Source: Latrodectus hesperus (taxonomy: Eukaryota > Arthropoda > Arachnida > Araneae > Theridiidae). From it: a stretch of 64,000 nucleotides of DNA. The position numbers were made by a program, and so were the translations under genes. Shown piece by piece: positions 1-10,251 of this stretch. Below the pieces are notes generated by a model. The model was not told the DNA's origin and made no database searches. It worked only from the letters and a program-made list of their open reading frames with translations. Positions within the stretch are counted from its first letter, which is position 1. The number at the start of each line of letters is the position of its first letter. The stretch covers positions 22,501 through 86,500 of the forward strand of contig JAJQOW010000222.1 in NCBI GenBank assembly GCA_037975125.1, given 5' to 3'.

Positions 1-253
1 CTACATTTATATATGGTTCTTCTGTATGTCTGTGAAGATTGAAACATAATTTTGAGCTACAATCCTTTTCAATTTCAGCATGCCACTCCCCGGTTGATTC
101 CCAGCAAAACTTAGGAGCAACGATAATTTCATCGGTGGGTAGTTCAGAAATATTTTCTATTCTCCATGCATATGTATAGGTGGTGTGTGGAACGTATGTC
201 CTGGTACAAGTGAAGTTAGTTACTGAAGTCTTTTGTTGACGGATATCTGACAT
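1..253 (-). CDS. MATH-domain protein, N-terminal part (TDPOZ/speckle-type POZ-like), runs off the left edge
   Basis: Reading the minus strand from the ATG at 253-251 gives 84 uninterrupted codons to the window edge. An in-frame TAG lies 15 codons upstream with no other Met between, which supports this start. Residues 26-34 (YTYAWRIEN) match the first strand of a MATH/TRAF-like domain. IVAPKFCW (44-51), GEWHAEIE (56-63) and FNLHR (71-75) follow in the order and spacing of the MATH fold. In speckle-type POZ proteins this domain recruits substrates, and a C-terminal BTB domain binds cullin-3; that BTB part would lie outside the window. Spider genomes carry many such paralogues, often intronless. 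No TATA or Inr element is clear upstream. A plain MATH protein without BTB, or a recently degraded paralogue, cannot be excluded because the 3' end is missing. Confidence 0.72.
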   Translation of the reverse strand, partial: MSDIRQQKTSVTNFTCTRTYVPHTTYTYAWRIENISELPTDEIIVAPKFCWESTGEWHAEIEKDCSSKLCFNLHRHTEEPYINV

Positions 254-1521
254 AGTGAAACGGACAGCAATACTCGAACGAGAACACTCTAGTGACTAAT
301 TTGAATGTTCTTTTATCAATTTCTGTGGTTGAAAAATTTTATCGAATATTTAACGGACTGAATTATCTAGTAACCTCCTTTTTTGAAAGTAACAAGGCAG
401 TTTTACAACACTCTGGATAACATTATCAGAAAAAGATAAATACCGAGCGATAACTGTTACTAGGAGCAGGAAAAACAATTTTTTATTTCGATAATTATCT
501 ATTCATTCATGAATGTGTTTTTAATAAAAATAATGGTAACACATATATTGCTACTACTTTCTAAACATGCGTGTCTTAAAATATGCGTGTCTTAAAATAT
601 GCGTGTCTTAAAATATCAAATACAGATGTAGGGCAATATTTATAATAATACAGATATTGCGCAAAAATTTTGCAATTTAGTCATATTCTACTTTAAATAT
701 GGCATTTCTAGTGATTCGGCGTGTGTTGGTGGCTTTTTGGCGATCATTTTGCAAAAAGAATATTTCTTTAAAATTCCAATATCGAAGCTCTAGGAACAGT
801 GTTAAGGAAGATACCCTAGACCCCAGTGGAAACCTTGGCGAAGCTCTTAGATTTTCTCGCCAAGTCTGGTATAAATACCACTGTCTGACATAGGATGATT
901 AGAAAAGACAATCAGTCTTGATATAGTCTAGTGCGTAGAAGCTGTTGTTTGTTTGAGGTATTAGACACTCATGTATTTGGAAGCTGTTTCCTGTTGTATT
1001 AGCTGGAATGAAGCTGTGTAATTGTGCCTTCTATAGTTGAAATTTCCAGTACCCAGTAAAAAATTGAAGCGAATTAAAGTCTTGTGATTTTAAAGGCATT
1101 GTTTTATCGATTTTCAATCAACAAAAACCCAGAAGCGTGGTACAATATATATATGAATGTGTGATTTGCCAAATCGTTTAACTTCTTAAGACAAGAAATT
1201 GAGAAAAATGAAGAAATAGTATATAATATTTATTTTTCTAAAACATATCATTTATACATATATTTTTTGTGAGGTTAGTTTTTGCTATAAAATTTATCTC
1301 AATTATATACGATTGTATATTATATATAAATCTTTCAGAATCAAAATTTAACAAAAAAAAAAAGAAAGAAAATGGAGTTAATTGATTTGGCAAGCGAAGC
1401 ATCCAAGGATTTTTTTTTTTATCGTTGAGGTGAGAAATGCGTTATTTACTGCAGAGAATAACTAGGTATTTTATGCACTTATTAGACTAGTCTCACATAC
1501 AATTAAAGTATGTAAAATTAT
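254..1521. other. Upstream flank of the MATH gene, no further gene seen
   Basis: AT-rich single-copy-looking DNA. The stretch 690-900 is GC-richer and holds a 64-codon plus-strand frame without recognisable domains, judged spurious. A short tandem repeat lies at 567-614. The 5' UTR and promoter of the minus-strand MATH gene should be in the first few hundred bases, but no core element is distinct. Confidence 0.5.
567..614. repeat. Three 16-bp tandem copies
   Basis: The unit ATGCGTGTCTTAAAAT is repeated three times without mismatch, so the duplication is recent. Confidence 0.9.
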
Positions 1522-1865
1522 GAACTCCAGTGGGTCAGCAGCTTCACGCCGCTTCCCGTAAGCTCAGCAAAGTGAAGCATCATTTGCCGCGGGCAGTGGT
1601 TGGGAGGGTGACCACGGGTTGCTCCTTCACTGGGTTGCTGGAGTTCCGTGGGTTGGGGACGTGTCCACCTTAATATGTGACATCCAAAGTCCTTCCACTG
1701 GTGTGGCGTGGATGTGGAGAGCAGGGTGCCAGCGTAGGTGTGACCTCGTCATTTTACCTTGGTTCAAAATTAGGTGTATAGAAGGATGATTATTGAAAAC
1801 ACTTGGTGATGGATGAGTATTCCAAACCGGTTAACCGAAAAGTACAGTCCGGGGCTCACCTACAC

Positions 1866-1868
<3 letters not shown>
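1522..1868 (+). mobile_element. 5S-rRNA-derived SINE (SINE3 type)
   Basis: The first 125 bases resemble a 5S rRNA gene in length and order. GAACTCCAG at 1522-1530 can pair with CTGGAGTTC at 1638-1646, like 5S helix I. An A-box-like AAGCTCAGCA lies near 1560. The segment around 1600-1620, ending in GGGAGGGTGACCACGGG, matches the 5S box C region (5S: GATGGGTGACCGC). The next 220 bases are an unrelated body ending in a (TA)n tract. A degraded relative sharing the body motif CCTCGTCATTTT lies at 53380-53605. Transcription would be by RNA polymerase III from the internal promoter; mobilisation would need a partner LINE. Confidence 0.7.

Positions 1869-1921
<53 letters not shown>
1869..1921. repeat. 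(TA)n microsatellite
   Basis: About 26 uninterrupted TA dinucleotides directly follow the 5S-derived SINE and may have grown from its 3' tail. Confidence 0.95.
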
Positions 1922-1923
<2 letters not shown>

Positions 1924-1951
1924 AAATATAAGAAATAGTTTCTATAAGAAA

Positions 1952-2001
1952 AAGTTAGGAGTAAAAAATATTTAACTAAAAATATTTTTTACTCCTAACT
2001 T
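1952..2001. repeat. Perfect 22-bp inverted repeat, 6-nt loop
   Basis: The arms at 1952-1973 and 1980-2001 are exact reverse complements around AACTAA. A further copy of the right-arm sequence TTTTACTCCTAACTT follows at about 2003-2017. It could be a small fold-back element or the result of a template switch. I see no sign that it is a processed RNA. Confidence 0.85.
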
Positions 2002-2154
2002 ATTTTACTCCTAACTTAACCTAGCGATTTAAAGGTAATAACTTTTGGTGACTTTTTTCTCCCAACAACTTTGGTATATATAAATAATTAAAAGTCAAAT
2101 TATAACAGAAAATAATTAACACATTTAGATAATATAAAAAATTAAAACTTTTAA

Positions 2155-2462
2155 GCCTCCCAACATGTCTAGTGTTCAGCTTGCCTGACTGCGGATAAGG
2201 AGGTCCTGGGTTCGAATCCCGGTTCGGGCATGAATGTACTTTCTCTCGATCTATACAGTCTTTTCCCTTTCCTTGTATGAAGGAGGTGTGAATGGTTGCC
2301 CACCCTATAAACAGGTACCTATGGCATGTGTGTAGAGCAAAGTTGTACTTTCACCTTCATGGTGCTCTGATTAAAACGAAAGACGCTCCCAATCGACTTA
2401 ATTCGCATAGTATAGCGAGCTTGGCTTGTCTAAGTGTCATTTGTAAACAAAAACAAAACTTA
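2155..2462 (+). mobile_element. tRNA-derived SINE, variant 3' tail
   Basis: The tRNA-like head (about 2155-2231) has an A-box-like TCTAGTGTTCAGC and an exact B box, GGTTCGAATCC, at 2209-2219. The body (ATGTACTTTCTCTC, then CACCCTATAAACAGG) matches the copies at 42.7, 46.9 and 59.2 kb. From about 2332 the sequence departs from those copies and ends in an A/C-rich tail near 2460. The 64-codon frame through it is spurious. Confidence 0.85.
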
Positions 2463-3284
2463 AATTTAACTCTTCCTGAATTTTGATTCGAATATATAAA
2501 TTAATCAGTTCTATAAATAATTATTTATGAAACAAAATTACAAATGAATATAAATATCAATGAAAAAAATTGTAATTTAATTATCATGATTTAAATAAAT
2601 CCCATATATTTCAACAAAAAATTAAAATCCGCACTTTAAAAAAAATGAAAGTAAAAAAAAAATAAATAAATAAAATGCTCGTTCTAAAACATGCATTAAT
2701 GTTTTTAACGCGTTAATTCAATCTTGTACGCGAGAGAGGTCAAGAATATTTCTCTACCACACTGATTTTTCAGATATATGTTATGATGTCAATATTTGCC
2801 GATTCTACTCCCAGAATTTTAGAATAGCGTTTGAAAGTAAACACGCTTCTCATTATTCGAAATAATTGCCAAAGATTTACCTCAAATACGATTTTTCGAA
2901 TTGTGTTAACTCTCCAACCCATATCGCAGTTAGATATTTGCATATGACGTCATGGGACCCTCACGCGGATGAAATTGTTTTCTTACTTGTAGAAGAAAAC
3001 TGAAAATAAGCATGAGTTGTGATTCATCTTGTAAAATATACATAGTAATCCTTGATAAATTAGTATCAATCGTTTGCATTCTAAAATGAAGAGAAAAAGA
3101 AATTAGAATTGCACGTGAGTATAGACTTGTGGAAAAAATATTTCTATTTATATATTTAATTTTCGTATGTTTTCAAGAAGTCTGGTGGAACGTACTACAT
3201 AAACAACCACCGTGTTTTCCATTTTGAGTTGTCTTTTTTCTCGAATTGAAAGTATCTAACTCCTCATTGATAATTAACATTTTA
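2463..3284. other. AT-rich unique DNA
   Basis: No gene or repeat recognised. It contains one TGACGTCA palindrome (2945-2952) and one ATCGTTTG motif (3069). Confidence 0.5.
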
Positions 3285-3382
3285 TAATAAATGTCCAAAA
3301 CAATTAATGTTGGCGTAAGCAAGACATAAGTCTTAACATTTAAATGAGATTGTTTACAAATATTGCAGTTATTAATTTAAAA

Positions 3383-3674
3383 AGCACAGTGCCGTATAAT
3401 CCATGATTCCAAATTCTAAATTTTTTTGGCGATGAAGAAATGTTGCCAACATCGTGACATGCGCGATGACGTTAATACTAGGATTACCAAAATAGAATTT
3501 TCAGAATAATTCTTATAGGTCTCCATATGTCTGACGCAACAAAAACATGGGCTAAACTGAGTATTATGGTCAGACCTCAGTTTTACCAAAACATGGTTGC
3601 CAGTTACATAAGAAAATCCGCCAAAAAATTGCCAATCTCAGAATTTGGCGCATGGATTATACGGCACCTGTGCC
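3383..3674 (+). mobile_element. hAT-like MITE, copy A
   Basis: 292-bp element with terminal inverted repeats beginning about GGCACAGGTGCCGTATAATCC. It is flanked by a perfect 8-bp duplication ATTTAAAA (3375-3382 and 3675-3682). An 8-bp duplication is characteristic of hAT transposons. No transposase frame is present, so it is non-autonomous. The inner part shares GGTTGCCAAAATAGAATTT-type sequence with copies B and C. One base is missing from its left terminus relative to the right. Confidence 0.87.
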
Positions 3675-3756
3675 ATTTAAAATTCTGAGAAACTCAATCT
3701 TACTCAATGCGAGCTATAAGCTTATGAGCATAAAGCTCCAAGACAGTTTTTTGTCG

Positions 3757-3771
3757 TAACCTAACCTAACC
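3757..3771. repeat. Short (CCTAA) tract in repeat R1
   Basis: TAACCTAACCTAACCC, the arthropod-type telomere motif in CCTAA orientation, inside a block also found at 32099-32190. Confidence 0.7.
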
Positions 3772-4089
3772 CAACCTTTAAAATTTTAATTAATTAATGA
3801 AATTTTAAAAAATTTAAATCAGCCTTGCCTATTTAAACTTACCATAAAGTGGATGTTTTGTCTTATCGTTTTCATTTTGCTTTTTCTGCTGTTCTATTGT
3901 CAACGTGTTAATGGCTTGAGTCAATGGATAACTGCTTCTCAAACCAATTCTTTGCTTTTTATATAACAAATCGCTTTATTAAAAAAATGAACTTCGAGAA
4001 TATTCTCAGCTATTCGATGGTGAAATTCACCTTTATTGCTAATGTTCGAAGAATACGATTTGAAGACAGCAAATTCATCGGTAAACATA

Positions 4090-4434
4090 TACTTAAGGGT
4101 GACCCTTGGCGAGATTGGCGATTTTTGTTTGGTGCCAATCCTGTTCACGCGGAACGCTGTGCAAACAGTAATGGCGGCCAAAACACAATGAAATTTCAAA
4201 AATAATGCAGTAAGCACATAAAAAAAGAAAAAAATGTACTCACTTTATTTTGCTGGAATATCTTCACTTTGAGGTACACAGAATTCTCTAATAGCACCTA
4301 CAGATATTGCTTAAATTTATCTTGAGAAGAAAACCAATCAGAACCGTGAATGGATTTCAGAATAACGCTTAGCGTTATCATAAATAAAACAACATCGCCC
4401 AACTTGGCGAGAATTCAAGGGGCACCCTCAAGTA
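4090..4434. mobile_element. MITE with TA flanks (Tc1/mariner-like), copy 1
   Basis: Termini TACTTAAGGGTGACCCTTG (left) and the reverse complement of its near-match at the right end bound a 345-bp element between two TA dinucleotides (4088-4089 and 4435-4436). TA target duplication points to a Tc1/mariner-type source, but no transposase is encoded. It sits in repeat R1; copy 2 of R1 has no insertion here. Confidence 0.7.
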
Positions 4435-4602
4435 TAGTCTAACCAATTCGTCGACAAGTCGAATTTACGATGCCGTCTCAATAAGATGTCGTAATTAATT
4501 ATGTGTGAGGTAATTGAAACGTCATCTGACGTCATGGATATTTTAAGCCAATGAGAATTGTAACAATGTGGCGTAGTCATAATGTCTACTGGAACGAAAG
4601 AA

Positions 4603-4836
4603 GTCAAAGATGCCGTATAATCCAGGTTGCCAAATTCTGTGTTTGATGACTTTTTGGCGGATTTTCTTTTGAAACTGGCAACCTGGTTTTTATTACATCA
4701 TAGATATAGAGACATATAAAAATTACGCAGAAAATTCTATTTTGGCAACCCTATGTCATCACGCACGTTACATTACATTTCTTCATCGCCAAAAAAATTC
4801 AGAATTTGGAATCCTGGATTATACGATATCTATTCC
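4603..4836 (-). mobile_element. hAT-like MITE, copy B
   Basis: Same family as 3383-3674 but inverted. The two ends align base for base over 21 positions, and the flanks CGAAAGAA (4595-4602) and GGAAAGAA (4837-4844) form an 8-bp duplication with one mismatch. At 234 bp it is the shortest of the three copies. Confidence 0.82.
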
Positions 4837-5191
4837 GGAAAGAAAAAAATCACTTTTTTGTTTAAAAAAATGCATGTGACAGTTTTGTGAATTTAACAAT
4901 TTGAGGAATCTTTATTCACACTGCTGAGGTTGTGTTTTCGTTCTTTTCAGCTGTCATCAAATAAAAAGAATTGCATTTTAAATTATATTGAAAGGAAGAA
5001 AGCCTAGTAAATTTCATAAGCTTTAGCTTTCAAAAAGCATTATCTTTTCTTTAATTGGACGCTATGCCCCTTCTACCCATTTATTAGAAGGGAGTTAGCA
5101 ACGTGTTTACTGGTATTTAAATGCATATTAAAGCTAAATAGTGAATATGTCCATTTCAACGGAATTCTTATGAACATATGCAAGGCTTATC

Positions 5192-5290
5192 AGATTAGCA
5201 ATATCCAGATGCACTATATCCTTCTGAAAAAAAAAAACTGTTACACGTTTTCAAAAGAGATATAGTACTTCTGGATAATGTGGAATCATA
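5192..5290. repeat. Fold-back element
   Basis: ATATCCAGATGCACTATATC (5201-5220) faces an imperfect inverted copy at 5259-5278, and the pairing extends several bases outward. No clear target duplication. Confidence 0.6.
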
Positions 5291-5309
5291 TAGCAATGTA
5301 CAGTTGGAA

Positions 5310-5600
5310 GTACTTTCCTGTAGCACGGTAGTGACGGCTCAACATGACTGTATTTTGTGTCGTCACTACGGCTGGGCTCAAATTCACCGATAATCGCGCG
5401 CGATGATCTAAGTGTCACGCGTAAAACAGATCTGACGGAATGACGTCATTTATGTCGCAGTTACGTCAGAAAATGGGTCGTCGATTTTGGATTTCAAGCA
5501 GGTTTGAAATATCTGGCAACGTTGCGCGCGACAGCTTTAATTGGAGTTTTTGACCAAGTGTTCTACCGAGCCAGGAAATCAATTGTGACTGTGCATTGTT
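5310..5600. other. CpG-rich segment with palindromes
   Basis: Unusually CpG-rich for the window. Contains ATCGCGCGCGAT (5394-5405), TGACGTCA (5441-5448) and a fold-back pair formed by TAGTGACG near 5329 and CGTCACTA near 5362. It may be a MITE relic or a regulatory segment; no gene seen. Confidence 0.4.
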
Positions 5601-6154
5601 AGATGACGTTTAGGTGTATCTCTCTCTCTCTCAAAAGTTTGTAACCATGAACATTTTAGACAAATAGAAATATTTTAAAATATTAGAAATATAAAATGAA
5701 TACTTGAAAATTAGTTCGCAATGTCAGTTTCATTAATGAACAAAGAATATTTTATTTGAAAGTGTATTGAAAATTACGTGTGAACTCCTACGAAATTCAA
5801 AAAAAAAAAAAAAAAAAAGAATAGAAAAGGAACACCAAGTTAAAAAAAATTCTAGAAAAAAACTGAAATGAATATACAAATAAGCATTGCTGTTACTGTG
5901 TAAAATGAGATCTAAAATTAAATTAACATTAGTTTAATGTATATAATTTAGTGTTTAATTCACAGAAATTTAAAGTTAGGCTTGGTTTGTTTGGACATAA
6001 TCGGTGCCTTTTGGCACATGAGTGCAAATTAGGCTTAAATTGGATTTCGAACCATTTACAAAAATTATCATTTTCAGAGATTTGAATTAAACTTAAGATT
6101 TTGGGTGGATTCAGAGCATACAGTTCACAATCAAAAATTTATAGTCTTTAAATT
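5601..6154. other. AT-rich unique DNA
   Basis: A (TC)n run near 5622 and an A19-like run near 5800; nothing else recognised. Confidence 0.5.
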
Positions 6155-6250
6155 GGTTCAGAATAGTGTTACAAACCCTTATACATGAAATGGGATTTGA
6201 ATCCAGGAACTGTTGAACAGCAGGTAAGAGCACTTTATTTGGCTTTTAAC
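6155..6250 (-). mobile_element. tRNA-derived SINE remnant
   Basis: On the minus strand, CCTGGATTCAAATCCC is a good pol III B box, and AGTGCTCTTACCTGCTGTTC resembles the A-box side. The body has decayed beyond recognition. Confidence 0.5.
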
Positions 6251-6896
6251 TCGGTGAAATAAAAATTAAAATATGCGATAAAATTTTTTAACATTTTTAA
6301 AAATAAATATAAATTAAATTTAAATCGGATGACAAAGTATTAAAGCTAAACTAAAGTTGCAAACTGCTCGTAGCTCAGACGTTGAAGAAAGGGGAAATTT
6401 AGAAATTGATTCAATCAATGGGAACATTATCAATGGCAAATGTTTTGATTTTATACATTATATAGAAATTAATCGAAACTTTTTTTAAAAAAATTACTTG
6501 ATTGATATAAAGATTGAGATTTTCATCATGAAAAAGGTTAAATATCAAAATTAGATTTAACATGATGAACTTAACAAAATTTAGAATTTCATTTTTCAAA
6601 AAAATAAGAATTATTCAATAAAAAATTACATAGATCAATTAGGTAACATCCAAAAAGAGATAAAATACATCAACAATAAAAAATTATTTTCAACATAATA
6701 CAAACACCAAAGATTAATAAGTTTTAATGGAATAAACAACATTGATAGTAAAATCAAAAATTACCAATACTCATAAAAGTCATCAAACATGTATGGGCTG
6801 ATAATGTAGGGGCAGTGAATAAATATAACATAATATACATTACAATACGTGTACAGTAAATATAAAGCAATAAGCAAAGGGAAAAGTTCTTTTTTA
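6251..6896. other. AT-rich unique DNA
   Basis: No supported feature; the 62- and 64-codon minus frames have no domain signature. Confidence 0.45.
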
Positions 6897-7195
6897 ATGG
6901 CAGGCACTTGAGGGTTGAACCCTATGCCACAACAAGGCCAGAAACTGCTACTCATTGGTCGTTACCCAGCGGGCACCTGTGAACCAAGTCACGGAGGCGA
7001 GTAGCGTTACCTGCGCCATACCACCACAAACCCATTTATAGGGTGGGCCACATTCATACATCATCACGGAAGAAAGCATAGAAAAACACAGAGAGAACAG
7101 GGAAAGAAAGTAACATCCATGCCCGAACTGGGATTCGAACCCAGGACCCACAGCTCAGGAGCCAGGAACTCTAACCACTCAGCCATCGGTCGGCG
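6897..7195 (-). mobile_element. tRNA-derived SINE, tail type 2
   Basis: The minus-strand head has the A box TGGCTGAGTGG and B box GGTTCGAATCC, then the ATGGATGTTACTTTC body and the CCCACCCTATAAATGGG block shared with the other tRNA-SINE family. Its 3' part (AGGTAACGCTACTCGCC and following) matches only the copy at 13152-13444. The 67-codon minus frame is a read-through of this SINE. Confidence 0.88.
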
Positions 7196-7399
7196 CAAAG
7201 GGAAAAGTATATCATTTAACTTCAAATAAAATTAATTCCAATATTATGATTCTTGAAGTTCACTCTCAAAATAAAATTTTATAAAATTGTCAATCTCATA
7301 AGGAAAACGTAAAAATATGAAATAAATCTGGACCAACTAACGCTTAGAATCCAAATAGTTTGCTAGATAGTAAACACTATAGAGGAATTCTTGGAATTT

Positions 7400-8115
7400 T
7401 GGGAATGTTACAGAAATTTTACTATAAATATAGTGCTTCAGTTTTAATAGCATCATCAGGTGAATGTAAATATTACAGAAATTCCACTATAGTGCTTCAA
7501 TTTTATCAACATCATCAGCTGAATGTTAATTTTACAGAAATTTTACACTATAGTACTTCATTTTTATCAACATCATCAGCTGAATGTTAATGTTACTGAA
7601 ATTCCACTATAGCGCTTCAGTTTTATCAACATCATCAGATGAATATGAATGTTACAGAAATGCCACTATAGTGCTTCAGTATTATTAACATAATTAGATG
7701 AATGTTAATGTTACTGAAATTTCACTATAGTGCTTCAGTTTTATTAACATCATCAGGTGAATGTTAATGTTACTGAAATTCCACTATAGTGCTTCAGTTT
7801 TATCAACATCATCAGTTGAATGTTAATGTTAATGAAATTCCACTATAGCGCTTCAGTTTTATCAACATCATCAGTTGAATGTTAATGTTAATGAAATTCC
7901 ACTATAGCGCTTCAGTTTTATCAACATCATCAGATGAATATGAATGTTACAGAAATGCCACTATAGTGCTTCAGTATTATTAACACAATTAGATGAATGT
8001 TAATGTTACAGAAATGTCACTATAGTGCTTCAGTATTATTAATATCATTAGAAGAATGTTAATGTCACAGAAATTCCACTATAAATAGTGCTTCAGTTTT
8101 ATTAACATCATCAAA
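7400..8115. repeat. Tandem array, 12 units of about 59 bp
   Basis: Each unit carries GTGCTTCAGTTTTATCAAC, CATCATCAG, TGAATGTTAATGTTAC and GAAATTCCACTATA with minor changes. Unit length varies by one or two bases. The first and last units have an extra ATA in CTATAAATAGTGC, so the two edges resemble each other more than the centre. Confidence 0.92.
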
Positions 8116-8459
8116 GGAAAAGTCTGTAAGCCATAAGACATGAATACAATAAATCTTCAATTATGAGTCTATGTCTGAAGCCGTCCCTTATTTTATCATA
8201 TAAGATAAGCAAGTAAATAATATGAGACCAATAAACTCTAATTGCCTCATATCCTTTCATCCTTCTCGATTTTATGAAGTCTAAGAAAATGAAACTGTCC
8301 TGCCTGTATTCTCTCCTGTCAACTGCAGCAAACAACCCTTGGGAGTTCTCAGACAAATTAATTGTTGTTCTGCAATGCCTGACATTACAGGTATTTTATT
8401 TAAAACCATACAAGCAGCGTAAGTAATGGCAGTTTATATATAGGAGCATCTAGTGGCCG
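8116..8459. other. Unique flank of the 59-bp array
   Basis: An 81-codon minus frame (8111-8356) begins or ends inside the array and shows no domain; no gene called. Confidence 0.45.
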
Positions 8460-8708
8460 CACTTACATAGCCCCAAACGTGGGTTTTGGAGATTTAGAAG
8501 CAGGAATCGAGCAAAAGACCTCCAGATTCGGCCTCCATCACCAGAGGATAATTTCAAATGGAAAACACTAAGACATGAACATATTTTAAAATGCTTCAGC
8601 TGCCATTGATGAATACGACAGATATTTGATTGGGTCTGGTTTCGAACCTACTATTTTTAGATAACGTGACGTGACGAAAGCCCTAAACAACCAGACCACT
8701 ATGGTCAT
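8460..8708 (-). mobile_element. tRNA-derived SINE, family of 34489-34805
   Basis: Minus strand: A-box-like TAGTGGTCTGGTTG, B-box GGTTCGAAACC, then ATCAAATATCTGTC and GGAGGTCTTTTGCTCGATTC. These align with TCAAATATCTGTC and GGGGGTCTTCGGCTTGGTTC in the copy at 34489-34805, so both belong to one diverged family. Confidence 0.65.
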
Positions 8709-9845
8709 TACACACATAAACTTGATTTTAATATGGAGAAAATAAAACAAAGACAAAAACTCCTTGTGATGTAAGAAGTGAGACACCTATACATGATGCT
8801 CTCTCTATATATATATTGCATTTATTTATTTTCAACCTTTACTTAATATTGATTTTCTTTGTTTAATCAAAAAAATCTTATTTAATATTAAATTTACATT
8901 ATTGAATCAAACACATCGATCAATTTTAAAAATAATTATTCCTAGTTAAAATTCTTTTATTTTTTAGTTCTCATATAGGGAAAAAAAGTTGCACTGAACA
9001 AAGTAACAATCTTTAATAACTCTGAATAAATATACCAAGTACAAATTTACGTAATCAAATAAACAGAACTCTTTACTTCATACATATTAACAACGCTCTT
9101 ACATTTAATAAGCAATCTCATTTTATTTCTAAGAGTCTGTGACCGATATCGCCAGAGGGCGCAGTGGTAGGCATGAAAATCGTCTGATGTGAAAGTACAA
9201 GTCCATTGTTCTTTGAAAAAAAAATTAATAATTGCTCCGCAGACGATTATAATAAATGCTCACGTATTCCAAGCTTCCTTTCATTAGATGGGTAACTCGT
9301 AAGGTTTGTGTCAATGCAAGACATAAAAAAATAATAATAACAAATCGAAAATATATCGAAGAGTTGAAGTAGTTGAAACAAAAGCTCTCTGAGAAAACAT
9401 AGAACTATATCTCCAAACAATAGCTCGTCTTGAAACTTTAAAACACTAAATTTAGCCCACTACGCGTTTGATAAATGGACATTTATAGGTAATTTCGCGC
9501 TATTAAGATTTTTTGTAGAAAATCTTCTTCCTGCCTTTGTTGAGCATTGTAAAAATTGAGTTCCAATAAAAATAAAAACTAGAGTTATCCTTTCTCACAT
9601 TTAAATGGCAAAGATAATAAATAATTAAAACATTTCTCCCAAATAAATATAATTTACATGTACATTTATTTGTTTTTACCTCGATAATGGGAAATTTGTC
9701 ACCAAATGACTGTTGTGAAACAATTTAATACCCACCACGTTAATAAACTTTCTCATAACTAGGGGGTGGTTTTAATTGTCTGGTGAAGAAAAAATTCGGA
9801 AAACTCCCGAGCATCCACCATGGCAGACGTGCACAGAGAGAACAG
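8709..9845. other. AT-rich unique DNA
   Basis: No gene. A slightly GC-richer island (9130-9300) contains two ATCGTCTG motifs (9179 plus, 9240 minus) and may be constrained non-coding DNA. Confidence 0.45.
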
Positions 9846-10015
9846 AAGGTTATCATGACCTAATGGTATGACAGCGTTCTTCAGATGAAAAGTTCCTAGG
9901 TTTGATCCCAACCAATATAGAGCAATTTGTGATGGATATTACATTCTGCCTTCTGCATGCATGTCTGTGCTAGGGTGGTGCTTGAGAATTTTCAAGTTTT
10001 CACTCCTTTTGATGG
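9846..10015 (+). mobile_element. tRNA-derived SINE, family with GGTGCTTGAG body
   Basis: A-box-like ACCTAATGGTATGACAG and B-box-like TAGGTTTGATCCC, followed by CTTCTGCATGCATGTCTG and GGGTGGTGCTTGAG. The body pairs with 15040-15190 and with the reverse complement of 55797-56020. Confidence 0.65.
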
Positions 10016-10205
10016 AGGAATACGGCCCATTATCGATAAAACAACTCGTCTCAGACGGTATTGATGGATCTTTAAGTACTTTAAGACGTTGAAGTGACCA
10101 CTGCGGCTATCAAATATCTCTCTCATTGTTTTGCAATGGCTGGAATTGAACATGAGGCTTTCCTTTCGAAAGATCTCTAGTCTATCTCTAGGCCAGGGCA
10201 AACTT
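10016..10205 (-). mobile_element. tRNA-derived SINE remnant, opposite orientation
   Basis: Minus strand starts GCCCTGGCCTAGAGATAGAC (A-box side), with ATGTTCAATTCCAGCC (B-box side) about 45 bases later. It abuts the preceding SINE tail to tail. Confidence 0.5.
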
Positions 10206-10251
10206 TTGATTGCTCCTCCAATTCTATCATGATCATGTGGATACGAAGGCT

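Larger units (their letters stand above)
3285..4844 (+). repeat. Dispersed repeat family R1, copy 1, with three nested MITEs
   Basis: Blocks at 3300-3382, 3770-4087 and 4437-4602 align in order with 22404-22975. Shared landmarks include GGCGTAAG near 3313, AGTGGATGTTTTG near 3848, TATTCGATGGTGAAATT near 4011, GTCGTAATTAATTA near 4488 and GATATTTTAA near 4537. Insertions at 3383-3674, 4090-4434 and 4603-4836 split it. The block 3685-3773 is absent from copy 2 but present at 32099-32190. The 93- and 92-codon frames near 3924-4217 cross this repeat and a MITE and are not genes. Confidence 0.8.

Noticed and set aside
3924..4217. Overlapping 93- and 92-codon frames on both strands
   Set aside because: They cross the boundary between repeat R1 and an inserted MITE, so they cannot be an intact ancestral gene.
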